DNA of 33,356 nt from JAJRRH01 sp047638815 (GTDB taxonomy: Bacteria; Bacteroidota; Bacteroidia; Flavobacteriales_D; JABDKJ01), in assembly GCA_047638815.1 (NCBI GenBank), contig JBLIMR010000026.1, positions 1 to 33,356 of the forward strand, read 5' to 3'. Shown in pieces: positions 16,465-25,225 of the stretch (position 1 is its first letter; every line of letters begins with the position of its first letter). The notes under the pieces were generated by a model. The model searched no databases and was not told the DNA's origin. It was given only the letters and a program-made list of their open reading frames with translations. Position numbers and translations under genes: made by a program.

Positions 16465-16503
16465 GATTGATTTTTTCTTTTTTGGGGCTGTGGTTTCGTG
16501 GCT

Positions 16504-16532
16504 TGGTTTTGTGTCTTGGTTTTGTGTCTTGG
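16504..16532. repeat. 13-base tandem repeat
   Basis: The unit TTGGTTTTGTGTC is repeated twice in a row, followed by a partial TTGG. It lies just before repeat copy B. Confidence 0.7.
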
Positions 16533-16691
16533 TTGATGGCTAATATTTCGTTTGTCCTTTTTTTGCTCAAAAAAAAGAACGAAAAAAGTGAGCAAACAGA
16601 ACCATCCCGATTTAAGTTTTGTAAGCTTTTTATTAAAAAGCCACAAAAACTACTATCGGGAGCACTCTTCTGTTTGATCCCCTACGCACGA
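16533..16691. repeat. Intergenic palindromic repeat, copy B
   Basis: It shares with copy A the blocks ATGGCTAAT, TTTGTCCTTTTTTTGCTCA, AAAGAACGAAAAA, GAGCAAACAGAACCAT and GATCCCCTA-GCAC. Here a segment bounded by CCCGAT (16607-16612) and ATCGGG (about 16655-16660) is inserted between the last two blocks, and it contains the hairpin GCTTTTT-ATT-AAAAAGC at about 16624-16640. Coordinates are approximate. Confidence 0.6.
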
Positions 16692-16788
16692 GTTTGATGG
16701 CTTTATTTTCCGGCTTGTTATTGTGGTTTGTTTGGTGACTAATTATGTTTACGTCTGTCCTTACTTATAATTCGGATTCCATGAGAAT

Positions 16789-16820
16789 AAAAAAAGCGTC
16801 CCGATAAATCGAAACGCTTT
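16789..16820 (-). terminator. Terminator of the M43 protease gene
   Basis: On the minus strand, AAAGCGT (16820-16814) pairs with ACGCTTT (16799-16793), with an inner ATC/GAT pair, followed by a T-run at 16795-16789. It lies about 35 bases after the protease stop. Confidence 0.75.
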
Positions 16821-16854
16821 CCTTAGAAACAGGATTGTATCTAGTCTCTTAATG

Positions 16855-19800
16855 CTATTTTTTTACAACAATCTTTTTGACGATTGTGTTTTCTCCATTT
16901 ACAATTCGCAACATATAAAGGCCGTTGGCCATATTGTTCTGAGGGATAATTTCAAACTCTCCTCCCCCATTGTTAGTAATATTTACTGGGGTTTCAGATC
17001 CGGTAATGTCATAGATGCTAATAAAGATATCGTTTTGACTTCGTATCAATAAACTAATTTGAGATCCGTCAAATGGATTAGGGTAAACAGTTAGGTCAAC
17101 ATCACTCAACTCTTCAATTCCTACTGTGCCACAATCAATGTTTCCGATATCTACTGAAGCACCCTTACTACAACCATTGGCATCTGTCAAGATTGCGACA
17201 TAGGATCCACTCATCAAATTATTTAAATTGAAATCCACTTGTTCCGCTGGATCATTCCATTGAATGGTATAATTTGGTATCCCACCGTTCGGAACAACAG
17301 TAACTTGTCCTTGACCAAGATCACAGCTGTCTGGCTGAATACCAATTACACTCATTAAAAGCGGACTTGGCTCGGTGATCGTTAACGTTTCCGTAGTTGA
17401 ACAGCCTACATCCGAAGTAACTATAACATTATACGCTCCTGCTGACAATCCACTAATATCTTCAGTGCTATTACCATTTGACCAAATATAACTATTGTTA
17501 TTCGTTCCAGTGACTGTAAGATCTGCACTTGCGTCATTCAATCCATTACAAGTAACATTTGTACTCGTTAATTGCACTATAGGACTGGCGAGAGTTTGAA
17601 TGTAATTTGTCATTGTCTTCGTGGTAGTTCCAGCGCCATTGGTCACTGTCAATGACACATCATAAGCTCCAGGGTTATTATACCTAACACTCATTGGATT
17701 CTTTAGGTTAGAAGTACTTGGAGTTGCTCCTGGAAAATCCCACAACCATGAAGTTGGCACATTCGTACTCAGATCAACAAAATTAAGAGTTCCTTGAGCG
17801 CAAACATCATTAGAGTTAACCATGAAATCAGCCACCGGAGGTTCATTACTATTGCTATCTTGATTAGTAATTACTAATTCCAAACTACTCATACATCCAT
17901 TACCATCAATAACCGTTATTTCGTAATCTCCAGCGGTAACATTTTGAATATTCGATGTTAGATTTCCATTGGACCAAGAGTAATTATACGATGGCATTCC
18001 ACCAGTCACAGTTACCGTAGCTGAACCGATACCGGCATTATCAATATCTGATGATATATTAGTCAGACTTATGATAATTTCATCCGGTTCCTCAACAACA
18101 AAAAATTCCATCGCTTGACAGCCATCACCATCAGTTACCAATACAGAATATACTCCAGCAGTAAGATTATTCACGTTCTGACTAGTAGATCCATGAGACC
18201 AAGAATAAGTTTCTGAGCCACTGCCAGTCACATTTAATGAAATTGAACCGTCACTTTCACCATTGCAACTTACATCAATGATATTAGCGCTAACCGATGG
18301 TCCATTACCAATCGAGATATAATTGCTTTTAGTCTCCGTTGATGATCCCGATGCGTTACTAACTGTCAAAGTTACATCGTATATCCCTGGAGTATCGTAT
18401 GTAATCCCAGTCGGATTTTGATTGGATGACACAGGATTGGATGCTCCTTCAAAAACCCACGACCATGATGTTGGTGTATCCGAACTCATATCTGTAAAAC
18501 TCAATGATTCTCCAGCACACGTGCCAGTCATATTTGCGCTAAATTCCGCTGTTGGGGCAGTCCCTGTTGTACTGCCGCCATCCAAGCAAAATGTTGTTGT
18601 TTCTTCGGTACTATAATCACTACCTGTGACAATTAACCCTTGCTCAGAATCTGAAACTTCGTAATATGCAGATCCAATGAGACCATCGCCATAGGAATCG
18701 TAGATTGAAAATGTATAACAACCTTCCGCCATACATACATCAACCACATGAAAGACTCCTGACTCACCATTCGCAAACGGACCATCACTTGCGATCACAT
18801 TGCCCGAGTTATCAAATAATTCCCAACTGGTATCACTCCCATAAACATCTTGTTTTACGGTCACCGTTAATGTTGACCCAGTAACAACTGAAAAGCTACT
18901 ACTTCCTTGATCGTTTCCAGCGAACTCATCCTGTTGTCCATTTGGTGAACTTACTGTTACACTCAAAGAGTGACTGCCTATAGAGACATTCATAACTGGC
19001 AAATCAATTGCAACAGTTTCACCATCATCAATAGTTCCAGAATAATTGAATGTTGATGTTGAACCACCATCCATAGAGTAAGTAATATTAAGTGAATTAA
19101 TTGTAGTTGATCCAAAATTCCTTACTCTTACTGTTGGCGTAATTGATTGCGAACAATTATTCCCTGTCGGATTCACAACCTCTACTAAACCAGCATCAAA
19201 TTGACTAACAGGAGTACATCCTTCTGATTCCAAAAGTGAACCACGTGCACCAGTTAAGGTTGCTCTCATTCTAGTTTTTTGTCCATCAGTAAACATGTCT
19301 TTACAGGTCTGACTTGTGTAATCCATATAGTTTTCCAAGATTGCTCCAGTACAACTAGCACTAGCACATGATGTGTTTAGAGATGTAGGTGGTGTATCAC
19401 ATACTCTATCCCCACTAGTACTACAATCAGTTTCGTCACAACTCTCACCCTCAAAGGAATGGTATAGATTAAACGCATGACCAAGTTCATGAGTGGTTGT
19501 TCTATTCATATTGGTATATCCCTTAAGATTTCCAACCGTCCCAAATGCATTATACAATATTACTGACCCATCCACTGCTGCACTCGCTGAAGAGAAATAA
19601 GCATAACCCTGAACTCCTGATCCACCGTCATTGTCATCAATTTCATTGACAATCCAAATATTGTAGTAATCTGCTTTTGGCCACTTACTTAAGGCTTTAA
19701 TTGTTGTTTCTGTTGCCCCTGAACCTTGACCAATAGAAATACCTTCAGTCGCATAATTAGTAACGAAAGATCCATCCACTCTAACAATTCCAGAAGTCGG

Positions 19801-20262
19801 ATTTCCATTCGGATCTCGCACCGCTAAACAGAACTCAATTTCACTATCAACTCCTGCACCATCACCATTACTTCCAGGCGCTTTTCTATAATCTTCATTT
19901 AATGCTGCAACAGCACTAAGAACCTGTTCATCAGAAATATTGGTTCCGGTCCCTTCCACTTCACCAGTGTGAATAACGTGTACGACTAATGGAACAGTCA
20001 GAATCGAATTCTTATTCGCACCACCATTTGCCACGCTTTTTTGAATGCTCTCTTCCAATGCTTCATGACGTTCCTTATACTTGACGTCATTCGTCATCAG
20101 CTTAGTATGCAATTCATCTGAAAAGCACTCTGGCGAAATCGTTTTTTTATTTTTAATAGAAAACAGAGTCTTTACTTGCGTACCCTGTGCTGCTAAACTT
20201 GAAACATTTAACAGAATGCAAACCAATAGGATTGCCTTAATAATCTCCCTCACTTTATCCAT
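16855..20262 (-). CDS. Secreted M43 (pappalysin-like) metallopeptidase with PKD and SprB repeats and a T9SS sorting domain
   Basis: The product has 1135 residues from the ATG at 20262; a GTG at 20268 would add two. Residue numbers here count from that GTG. Order: signal peptide (to about 28); propeptide-like region; M43 protease with HELGHAFNLYH at 260-270 (zinc-binding histidines) and Met-turn NYMDYT at about 313-318; a CARDB-like segment (about 355-460); a beta domain (465-562); PKD domain (573-652); SprB-type repeats VSCNGESDGSISL (about 663-728) and about 735-800; second PKD (811-890); further SprB-like repeats (900-966 and about 975-1040); and a type A T9SS sorting domain starting DLTVYPNPFDG (1058-1137). 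It would be exported by Sec, moved across the outer membrane by T9SS and cleaved at the tail. Many Cys in the protease domain suggest disulfides. Substrate is unknown. Confidence 0.92.
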   Translation of the reverse strand: MDKVREIIKAILLVCILLNVSSLAAQGTQVKTLFSIKNKKTISPECFSDELHTKLMTNDVKYKERHEALEESIQKSVANGGANKNSILTVPLVVHVIHTGEVEGTGTNISDEQVLSAVAALNEDYRKAPGSNGDGAGVDSEIEFCLAVRDPNGNPTSGIVRVDGSFVTNYATEGISIGQGSGATETTIKALSKWPKADYYNIWIVNEIDDNDGGSGVQGYAYFSSASAAVDGSVILYNAFGTVGNLKGYTNMNRTTTHELGHAFNLYHSFEGESCDETDCSTSGDRVCDTPPTSLNTSCASASCTGAILENYMDYTSQTCKDMFTDGQKTRMRATLTGARGSLLESEGCTPVSQFDAGLVEVVNPTGNNCSQSITPTVRVRNFGSTTINSLNITYSMDGGSTSTFNYSGTIDDGETVAIDLPVMNVSIGSHSLSVTVSSPNGQQDEFAGNDQGSSSFSVVTGSTLTVTVKQDVYGSDTSWELFDNSGNVIASDGPFANGESGVFHVVDVCMAEGCYTFSIYDSYGDGLIGSAYYEVSDSEQGLIVTGSDYSTEETTTFCLDGGSTTGTAPTAEFSANMTGTCAGESLSFTDMSSDTPTSWSWVFEGASNPVSSNQNPTGITYDTPGIYDVTLTVSNASGSSTETKSNYISIGNGPSVSANIIDVSCNGESDGSISLNVTGSGSETYSWSHGSTSQNVNNLTAGVYSVLVTDGDGCQAMEFFVVEEPDEIIISLTNISSDIDNAGIGSATVTVTGGMPSYNYSWSNGNLTSNIQNVTAGDYEITVIDGNGCMSSLELVITNQDSNSNEPPVADFMVNSNDVCAQGTLNFVDLSTNVPTSWLWDFPGATPSTSNLKNPMSVRYNNPGAYDVSLTVTNGAGTTTKTMTNYIQTLASPIVQLTSTNVTCNGLNDASADLTVTGTNNNSYIWSNGNSTEDISGLSAGAYNVIVTSDVGCSTTETLTITEPSPLLMSVIGIQPDSCDLGQGQVTVVPNGGIPNYTIQWNDPAEQVDFNLNNLMSGSYVAILTDANGCSKGASVDIGNIDCGTVGIEELSDVDLTVYPNPFDGSQISLLIRSQNDIFISIYDITGSETPVNITNNGGGEFEIIPQNNMANGLYMLRIVNGENTIVKKIVVKK

Positions 20263-20328
20263 CTTCACAATTTTTCCCCCCAGGAAATCCTAACTACAGA
20301 CTATCCTGATGTTTATATCTCTTTCAAT

Positions 20329-20349
20329 GGAGAAACGCTCAATTTCTCC
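20329..20349. promoter_or_regulatory. Inverted repeat upstream of the M43 protease gene
   Basis: GGAGAAA (20329-20335) and TTTCTCC (20343-20349) form a perfect 7-bp inverted repeat with a 7-base centre, about 70 bases before the protease start. It could be an operator or a leader hairpin; nothing else supports a role. Confidence 0.3.
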
Positions 20350-20404
20350 TCAGCTATAAGTTACGCTAAATAGAGTGAAAAGGTTACGGGAATGGCAATG
20401 GAAT

Positions 20405-20908
20405 TTACTTTGAATATTCTAACACCCTGAAGTCGTGCATATTCCTTTCATCATTTGTAAAATCCAAGATGGTCTTTTGCTTCCATTTTGAAGCATCAAA
20501 TTCAGGAAAAAAGGCATCTCCATCAAAGGACTCATCAATGTGAGTAATAAGTAATTTAGTGCAAATATCAAGCTCCAAAGCACGTTTATATATCTGCCCT
20601 CCCCCAATAATAAAAATCTTCTCCTCCCCTCTTTCTCTCAAACCTTCAATTGCATCTTCCAATTCATGATAAATCAAAACATCATCAATATGCAAATCTC
20701 TTTTTCTTGTTAGAACAACATTCAACCTCTTTGGTAAAGGCCGGTATTTGGAAGGAATAGAGAAATAATTTTTACGACCCATTACAACTGGATAACCTGT
20801 GGTCTGTTCTGTGAAAAATTTCATGTCTCGTGGCAAATGCCAAATAAGATCATTGTCTTTCCCTATGACCCTATTCTTTGCAACTGCTGCTATAATTACT
20901 ATTTCCAT
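20405..20908 (-). CDS. folA: Dihydrofolate reductase
   Basis: This 167-residue enzyme reduces dihydrofolate to tetrahydrofolate with NADPH. Motifs: IIAAVAKNRVIGKDNDLIWHLPRDMKFF, with the active-site acid at Asp28; PVVMGRKNYFSIPSKYRPLP; NVVLTR; and IFIIGGGQIYKRAL, part of the cofactor site. The ATG overlaps the thyA TGA by one base (TGATG). This couples it to thymidylate synthase, whose dihydrofolate product it recycles. Length and motifs are normal. Confidence 0.95.
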   Translation of the reverse strand: MEIVIIAAVAKNRVIGKDNDLIWHLPRDMKFFTEQTTGYPVVMGRKNYFSIPSKYRPLPKRLNVVLTRKRDLHIDDVLIYHELEDAIEGLRERGEEKIFIIGGGQIYKRALELDICTKLLITHIDESFDGDAFFPEFDASKWKQKTILDFTNDERNMHDFRVLEYSK

Positions 20909-21732
20909 CAGATTGAAACTGCTGCTTTAATGTGAGCATGTGGATTGTAATCCAGTAGTTCAAAGTCTTCATATTTAAAATCGAAGATATTTTTGACTTC
21001 TGGATTTAGCATCATTTTTGGTAATGCTCTCGTCTCACGAGTGAGTTGTTCGTTTGCTTGGTCAATATGATTATTGTACAAATGTACATCTCCAAATGAG
21101 TGAATGAAATCTCCATATTCAAGATCACAAACCTGTGCAACCATCATGGTGAAAAGTGCATAAGAGGCAATATTAAAAGGAACGCCTAGAAAAGTGTCTG
21201 CACTTCTTTGATACAGTTGACAACTTAATTTTCCATTGGAAACATAAAACTGAAAAAACGCATGGCATGGCGGCAACGCTGCCTTCCCATTTGCAACATT
21301 CTCTTCAAATGAAACTGAAGTGTCTGGCATCACAGAAGGATTCCAAGCGGTGACCATCAATCTCCTACTATTAGGGTTAGTCTTAATGGCCTTAATCACC
21401 TCAGTGATCTGATCTATACCCTCACTGTTCCAGTTTCTCCATTGATGACCGTAAACTGGTCCCAATTCTCCTTCTTCAGTCGCCCAGTCATCCCAGATAC
21501 GCACTTTATTTTCTTTGAGATATGCAATGTTGGTTTCTCCTTTTAGAAACCATAACAGTTCATGTATGATAGATCTTAAGTGAAGTTTCTTTGTGGTTAA
21601 CATTGGAAAACCTTTTTGTAGATCAAATCTCATTTGATATCCAAAGCTGCTAATAGTTCCTGTTCCGGTCCTATCCCCCTTCTGTTCCCCATTGGACAGA
21701 ATGTGCTTTAATAAATCGTGGTACGCTTTCAT
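20908..21732 (-). CDS. thyA: Thymidylate synthase
   Basis: The 274-residue protein converts dUMP and methylene-tetrahydrofolate to dTMP and dihydrofolate. The N-terminal GDRTGTGTISSFGYQMRFDL, the HELLWFLKGETNI block, GPVYGHQWRNW, the RRLMVTAWNPS segment and the nucleophile Cys156 in ALPPCHAFFQFYV are present, as is the DVHLYNNHIDQ region. Compared with the E. coli enzyme it has an insertion of about ten residues before the catalytic Cys (PDTSVSFEENVANGK). It forms an overlapping pair with folA. Confidence 0.96.
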   Translation of the reverse strand: MKAYHDLLKHILSNGEQKGDRTGTGTISSFGYQMRFDLQKGFPMLTTKKLHLRSIIHELLWFLKGETNIAYLKENKVRIWDDWATEEGELGPVYGHQWRNWNSEGIDQITEVIKAIKTNPNSRRLMVTAWNPSVMPDTSVSFEENVANGKAALPPCHAFFQFYVSNGKLSCQLYQRSADTFLGVPFNIASYALFTMMVAQVCDLEYGDFIHSFGDVHLYNNHIDQANEQLTRETRALPKMMLNPEVKNIFDFKYEDFELLDYNPHAHIKAAVSI

Positions 21733-21751
21733 TTACTTAAATAATCTTTGG

Positions 21752-21759
21752 CAAAAATA
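21752..21759 (-). promoter_or_regulatory. Candidate -7 element of thyA-folA
   Basis: TATTTTTG on the minus strand matches TAnnTTTG and lies 19 bases before the thyA ATG. No TTG is present at the usual upstream distance, so the assignment is tentative. Confidence 0.35.
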
Positions 21760-21825
21760 CTTGATGAATTTTAAATAAACGATGATTTACGGCTCTTATG
21801 ATTCTCAGTTTACCAACAGTCGGAA

Positions 21826-22722
21826 TCAACTATTGTTTCTTTGAAACAGATCTAAGATGATACCATCTGATAATCCAATCTTAGGAACTATCATTTTCTC
21901 AACCCCCGCATTTTCCATTACATGTATGAATATTTCAGCTGCAGGAATAATAACATCAGCTCTATCCGGTCTCATTTTTAACATATTTATTCTCTGGTCA
22001 TATGTGAAAGTTGAGAAGTATTCTTTCACTTGAATGATGTCTCTCAATGTCATCATTTCGTTAGTCTTGTGTCCACTTTCCTTGAATAACTTATTGATGT
22101 TACCACCAGTGCCAATACCTATAAGTTCTTTGTATTTACTTTTTACGGTTTGGGCAAATTCTTTCATCTCATTCCATTGGACGGTACTATCTTGGCCGCT
22201 TAGTGCCCGGACAGTACCTAAATCAAACGAACGAGACATCATTCTCTCATTTTCATAAATTAAGGAAATTTCCGTACTACCTCCTCCAACATCAATGAAG
22301 AAATAATGCCCTTTGGGATCCAATTTCTGAGTTTTGAAGTTTTCAATTATTAGTTCAGCTTCTTCCTTGCCACTAAGAATTTCAATTTTAATGTCTGCTT
22401 CTTCTTGTATATAAGACTGGACAAGTGTAGCGTTTTTTGCTTCTCTCATTGCAGATGTACTGCAAGCTCTATAATCTTTTACCTCCATTGCCTTCATCAG
22501 ATATTTGAAGGCTTTAAAAGTTAAGGCTAGATCGTTCATCTTCTTGTCTGAAATATAACCTGAGGTAAAAACATCTTCCCCAAGTCTAATTGGCACTCTT
22601 GTATAGCAGAGCTTGTACCAATGATTGCCTTCATCATTCACTCTTAATTCCTTAATGACCAATCTCACAGCATTAGTGCCGATATCTATGGCCCCAAAAC
22701 GTTCATTCGAAATATCTTCCAT
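21826..22722 (-). CDS. Ppx/GppA-family phosphatase
   Basis: The 298-residue protein has the actin-like ATPase fold signatures of exopolyphosphatase and pppGpp phosphatase: FGAIDIGTNAVRLVI at the N-terminus, CSTSAMREAKN, the IDVGGGSTEISLIY phosphate loop and GIGTGGNINKLF. It is the short single-domain form, without the C-terminal HD-like domain of E. coli Ppx. Such proteins hydrolyse polyphosphate or pppGpp; which one this acts on cannot be read from sequence. It starts just upstream of a strong terminator that serves the preceding TPR gene, so it is probably transcribed on its own. Confidence 0.88.
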   Translation of the reverse strand: MEDISNERFGAIDIGTNAVRLVIKELRVNDEGNHWYKLCYTRVPIRLGEDVFTSGYISDKKMNDLALTFKAFKYLMKAMEVKDYRACSTSAMREAKNATLVQSYIQEEADIKIEILSGKEEAELIIENFKTQKLDPKGHYFFIDVGGGSTEISLIYENERMMSRSFDLGTVRALSGQDSTVQWNEMKEFAQTVKSKYKELIGIGTGGNINKLFKESGHKTNEMMTLRDIIQVKEYFSTFTYDQRINMLKMRPDRADVIIPAAEIFIHVMENAGVEKMIVPKIGLSDGIILDLFQRNNS

Positions 22723-22753
22723 TTAACTATATATAAACGGTATGCAAGAAACA

Positions 22754-22793
22754 AAAAAAGCCCCGTTCCAAAGTTTTGGAACGGGGCTTTTTT
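22754..22793 (-). terminator. Terminator of the TPR lipoprotein gene
   Basis: A perfect 19-bp inverted repeat (22754-22772 and 22775-22793) with core AGCCCCGTTCCAAA and T-runs on both sides, so it could work in both directions. It lies 15 bases after the TPR gene stop and upstream of the Ppx/GppA gene. The core resembles the terminator at 32431-32465. Confidence 0.9.
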
Positions 22794-22807
22794 GAAATAT
22801 TTTAAAC

Positions 22808-24490
22808 TTAGAAAGAAAGAGTATCTCTAAATTTGATGAACTCTGCATCCATCATTGCTTTAGCACCCAGGCTTGAGTCCTTGGCTACAGCTGCACTTAG
22901 CATGCTCTTAGCTCCAGCCTCATCATCGTTTCTAGCTGCGATAATAGCCTTAAGGTATAATCCCATTGCACTATCATTATCACTTGATTTAGTAAGTGCT
23001 GAACTTGCACCGTCTTTGCTTCCACTTAACAATTGAGCCAAAGCACTATTGAAAGTATCAGATCCACTCATGTTGCTAACTGCTTCCGCATAATCACCTG
23101 TTTGAATGTTCACAATTCCAAGATTGTAGCTTGCATCAGGACCTGCAGAAAGTGCATCTCTGAATAATTCCTCTGCTTCTTCTTTGTCGCCATTCAATCT
23201 TGCAATTACACCTAAGTTGTTTGTCGCTTGTGGGCTTTTTTGTAATTGGTCTGCTTTGTTGAATTTTGCTGCAGCTTCAGTTACTTTGTTTTGCATGAAC
23301 AATACACATCCAACATTGTTAGATGCTCTATGGTCATCTGGGAACATTCTTTCTGCCGCCATGTATGTGTTCAGCTTGTCTGTCATATCATTATGTAACG
23401 AACCTGCTTTCAAAAGCTCCTCTACATTCAAATCATCTGGGGTAGATTTTGACATACTTACCAATTCTTCATCTGAAAACCCAGTGATGTCATAGTTGAT
23501 TTGCATTTGAGATCTTCTCAATTTAGGAAGGATGTCCTTAGAAATTTCAACATAAGTCGCTGCTAAGTTTTTTATCTCTTCTTCTCGTTTGTCCTTATCA
23601 GTATATGTTTCAAGGATACGTATGATAAGATTTTTGTCTTCAATATTTGACTCATTCATCAAATCTCTGAATCCGTCCCAATCCTCACCTTTACCGGACT
23701 TAGTAAACATACTTTCCAATCCTTCAAGACCTTCTTTTTTGAAAACCTTGTTGATAGCTGTTGATGAAGATTCTGCTCTATCATTGGCTAAGTTTTCATT
23801 TTTAGAGATCTCACCTTCTGGTGAAGCGTAGGCATCAGAAGAAACACCTGTTAAATCCCATCTGTCGTTTTCATTTACCTGTGCTAAAAATCCTTTTAGC
23901 TTGTCAATGTCCTCATCATTCATTTCGTTATTTCTTACTTTAGAAGAATTAACCATGTAATTGATAGTGGCCATTGTATTGTGTTGTGTAATTCTTTCGA
24001 ATTTGTCATCACTCATGATAACCTTGTCATCAGACATCACTAACAAAGGAGTAGTAATAACACCATCAGAAATTTTTGCTTCAGGCAATTCGCTTCTGTT
24101 AGTTCCTTTACCAGCCATAGCAGTAACGAATAATTCTGATTTCTCCATTCCAGGTTCGAAAAGGATCATATCAGTATATGTAAATGTTCCTCCTGTTTTG
24201 CTGTTAATAACAACACCATTTCCAACGGCTTTTTCACCTTGAACAGTTATCATTTTAAGCGCTTTTTCACCACCCTCCCAACGAAGAACTGGTGTCACAT
24301 CGGCAATGGCTTTTTTATTAATACTTTTTTCTGGTATCGTTGCACTTACCTTTACTTTAACACTATCACCATGTAGCTCCAAGGGATCTGGTGTTACTGT
24401 GTATGCAACATCATCGAACAAAGCACAGCTTGATAATACTGATACTAATAGTGTTCCTACGAATAATAAACTTTTTAGATTTGTTTTCAT
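22808..24490 (-). CDS. TPR lipoprotein with an OmpA-like central region
   Basis: From the ATG at 24490 the product has 560 residues. It starts MKTNLKSLLFVGTLLVSVLSSC with a lipobox LSSC and lipidated Cys22. The frame is open up to 24550, but the codon there is the TTG of the promoter's -33 element, so the longer start is wrong. An N-terminal beta-rich domain (to about 165) is followed by a region containing INYMVNSSKVRNNEMNDEDI and SPEGEISKNENLANDRAES, which resembles OmpA-like domains of Bacteroidota lipoproteins. The C-terminal half has tetratricopeptide repeats, for example ASNNVGCVLFMQNKVTEAAA and ATNNLGVIARLNGDKEEAEE. It probably sits in an envelope membrane and acts in protein-protein contacts. 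The strong promoter and terminator suggest abundant expression. I cannot name its function. Confidence 0.85.
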   Translation of the reverse strand: MKTNLKSLLFVGTLLVSVLSSCALFDDVAYTVTPDPLELHGDSVKVKVSATIPEKSINKKAIADVTPVLRWEGGEKALKMITVQGEKAVGNGVVINSKTGGTFTYTDMILFEPGMEKSELFVTAMAGKGTNRSELPEAKISDGVITTPLLVMSDDKVIMSDDKFERITQHNTMATINYMVNSSKVRNNEMNDEDIDKLKGFLAQVNENDRWDLTGVSSDAYASPEGEISKNENLANDRAESSSTAINKVFKKEGLEGLESMFTKSGKGEDWDGFRDLMNESNIEDKNLIIRILETYTDKDKREEEIKNLAATYVEISKDILPKLRRSQMQINYDITGFSDEELVSMSKSTPDDLNVEELLKAGSLHNDMTDKLNTYMAAERMFPDDHRASNNVGCVLFMQNKVTEAAAKFNKADQLQKSPQATNNLGVIARLNGDKEEAEELFRDALSAGPDASYNLGIVNIQTGDYAEAVSNMSGSDTFNSALAQLLSGSKDGASSALTKSSDNDSAMGLYLKAIIAARNDDEAGAKSMLSAAVAKDSSLGAKAMMDAEFIKFRDTLSF

Positions 24491-24521
24491 CTTTGCAGAT
24501 TGAGTTTGTTTTAATATGCCG

Positions 24522-24550
24522 CAAAGGTAGAAACCCTTTCCTAATTGCAA
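24522..24550 (-). promoter_or_regulatory. Promoter of the TPR lipoprotein gene
   Basis: On the minus strand TTG (24550-24548) and TACCTTTG (24529-24522) are separated by 18 bases and match the Bacteroidota -33/-7 pattern. The start would be near 24518, giving a leader of about 28 bases before the ATG at 24490. Confidence 0.75.
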
Positions 24551-24583
24551 AAGATAATTGTCAACAATCTCTATGATAAACCC

Positions 24584-25225
24584 TTACTCCACAAGGCTTT
24601 CAAAGTGCATGCCAACCGAATATTCTCTATCAATTACATCAATTATACGGTCGAAATGCTCTTTTTTCTCTACGAAGTTAATTTGCTCAAGATCCAAGAT
24701 AAGAACCTTGGTGTCCGTTAATTTTTTAAAAAAGTCCACATATCCCGCATTAATACCTTCTAAATAGTCAGATTTGATGCTGTTTTCATACGATCGACCT
24801 CTCTTTTTTATGTTCTGATGCAGTCTTTCGATGCCAACATGCAGGTAAACTATCAAATCAGGTTTGGGTAAACTGGAAAACATAATTTCAAAAATATTAT
24901 TGAAAAGTTTTAGCTCATCCTCGTCCAAATTATTTTTGGCAAATATGAGGGACTTGCCAATGAAGTAATCGGATACTGTCATTGAATGAAACAGACCTGG
25001 TCCACTTGCAGCATTTTTCAATTGATGATACCTCTCTGCCAGAAAAGACAATTCTAATGGGAAGGCATATTTATCCGGTTTTTCATAAAATTTGGGCAAA
25101 AATGGGTTTTCGTCAAATTCTTCAAGAACCAACTTAGCGTTAAATCTTTCGGAAATCATTTTTGACAATGATGTCTTTCCTGACCCAATATTACCTTCTA
25201 TGGTCAAGTGATTGTACCTCTCCAC
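24584..25225 (-). CDS. Deoxynucleoside kinase family protein, folK-linked
   Basis: The 213-residue protein belongs to the dNK/dGK-dCK family of deoxynucleoside salvage kinases. The P-loop is IEGNIGSGKTSL, followed by EEFDENPFLPKFY and the LID-type arginines in KKRGRSYENSIKSDYLEG. The motif that is usually DRS or ERS (DRT in the second kinase of this window) reads VSDYFIGKS here, so the usual arginine is missing. The start is GTG and overlaps the folK TAG by one base (TAGTG). It is coupled to folK; substrate specificity is unknown. Confidence 0.85.
   Translation of the reverse strand: MERYNHLTIEGNIGSGKTSLSKMISERFNAKLVLEEFDENPFLPKFYEKPDKYAFPLELSFLAERYHQLKNAASGPGLFHSMTVSDYFIGKSLIFAKNNLDEDELKLFNNIFEIMFSSLPKPDLIVYLHVGIERLHQNIKKRGRSYENSIKSDYLEGINAGYVDFFKKLTDTKVLILDLEQINFVEKKEHFDRIIDVIDREYSVGMHFESLVE

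Larger units (their letters stand above)
16465..16788 (+). other. Repeat-filled spacer between dnaJ and the M43 protease
   Basis: No gene is convincing here; the open frames in this stretch are low-complexity and run across the repeats. It contains a 13-base tandem repeat (16504-16532), intergenic repeat copy B (16533-16691) and a weaker partial copy after about 16692, where GTTTGATGGCTT recurs. Confidence 0.5.

Noticed and set aside
16467..16697. Open frames on both strands between dnaJ and the protease
   Set aside because: They are low-complexity translations of tandem and palindromic repeats.
17100..18560. Repeated DNA in the protease gene as a mobile or CRISPR repeat
   Set aside because: The similarity is explained by in-frame PKD and SprB domain duplications.
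24491..24550. Longer N-terminus for the TPR lipoprotein
   Set aside because: The start codon there is the TTG of the -33 promoter element, and the lipoprotein signal begins at the ATG at 24490.
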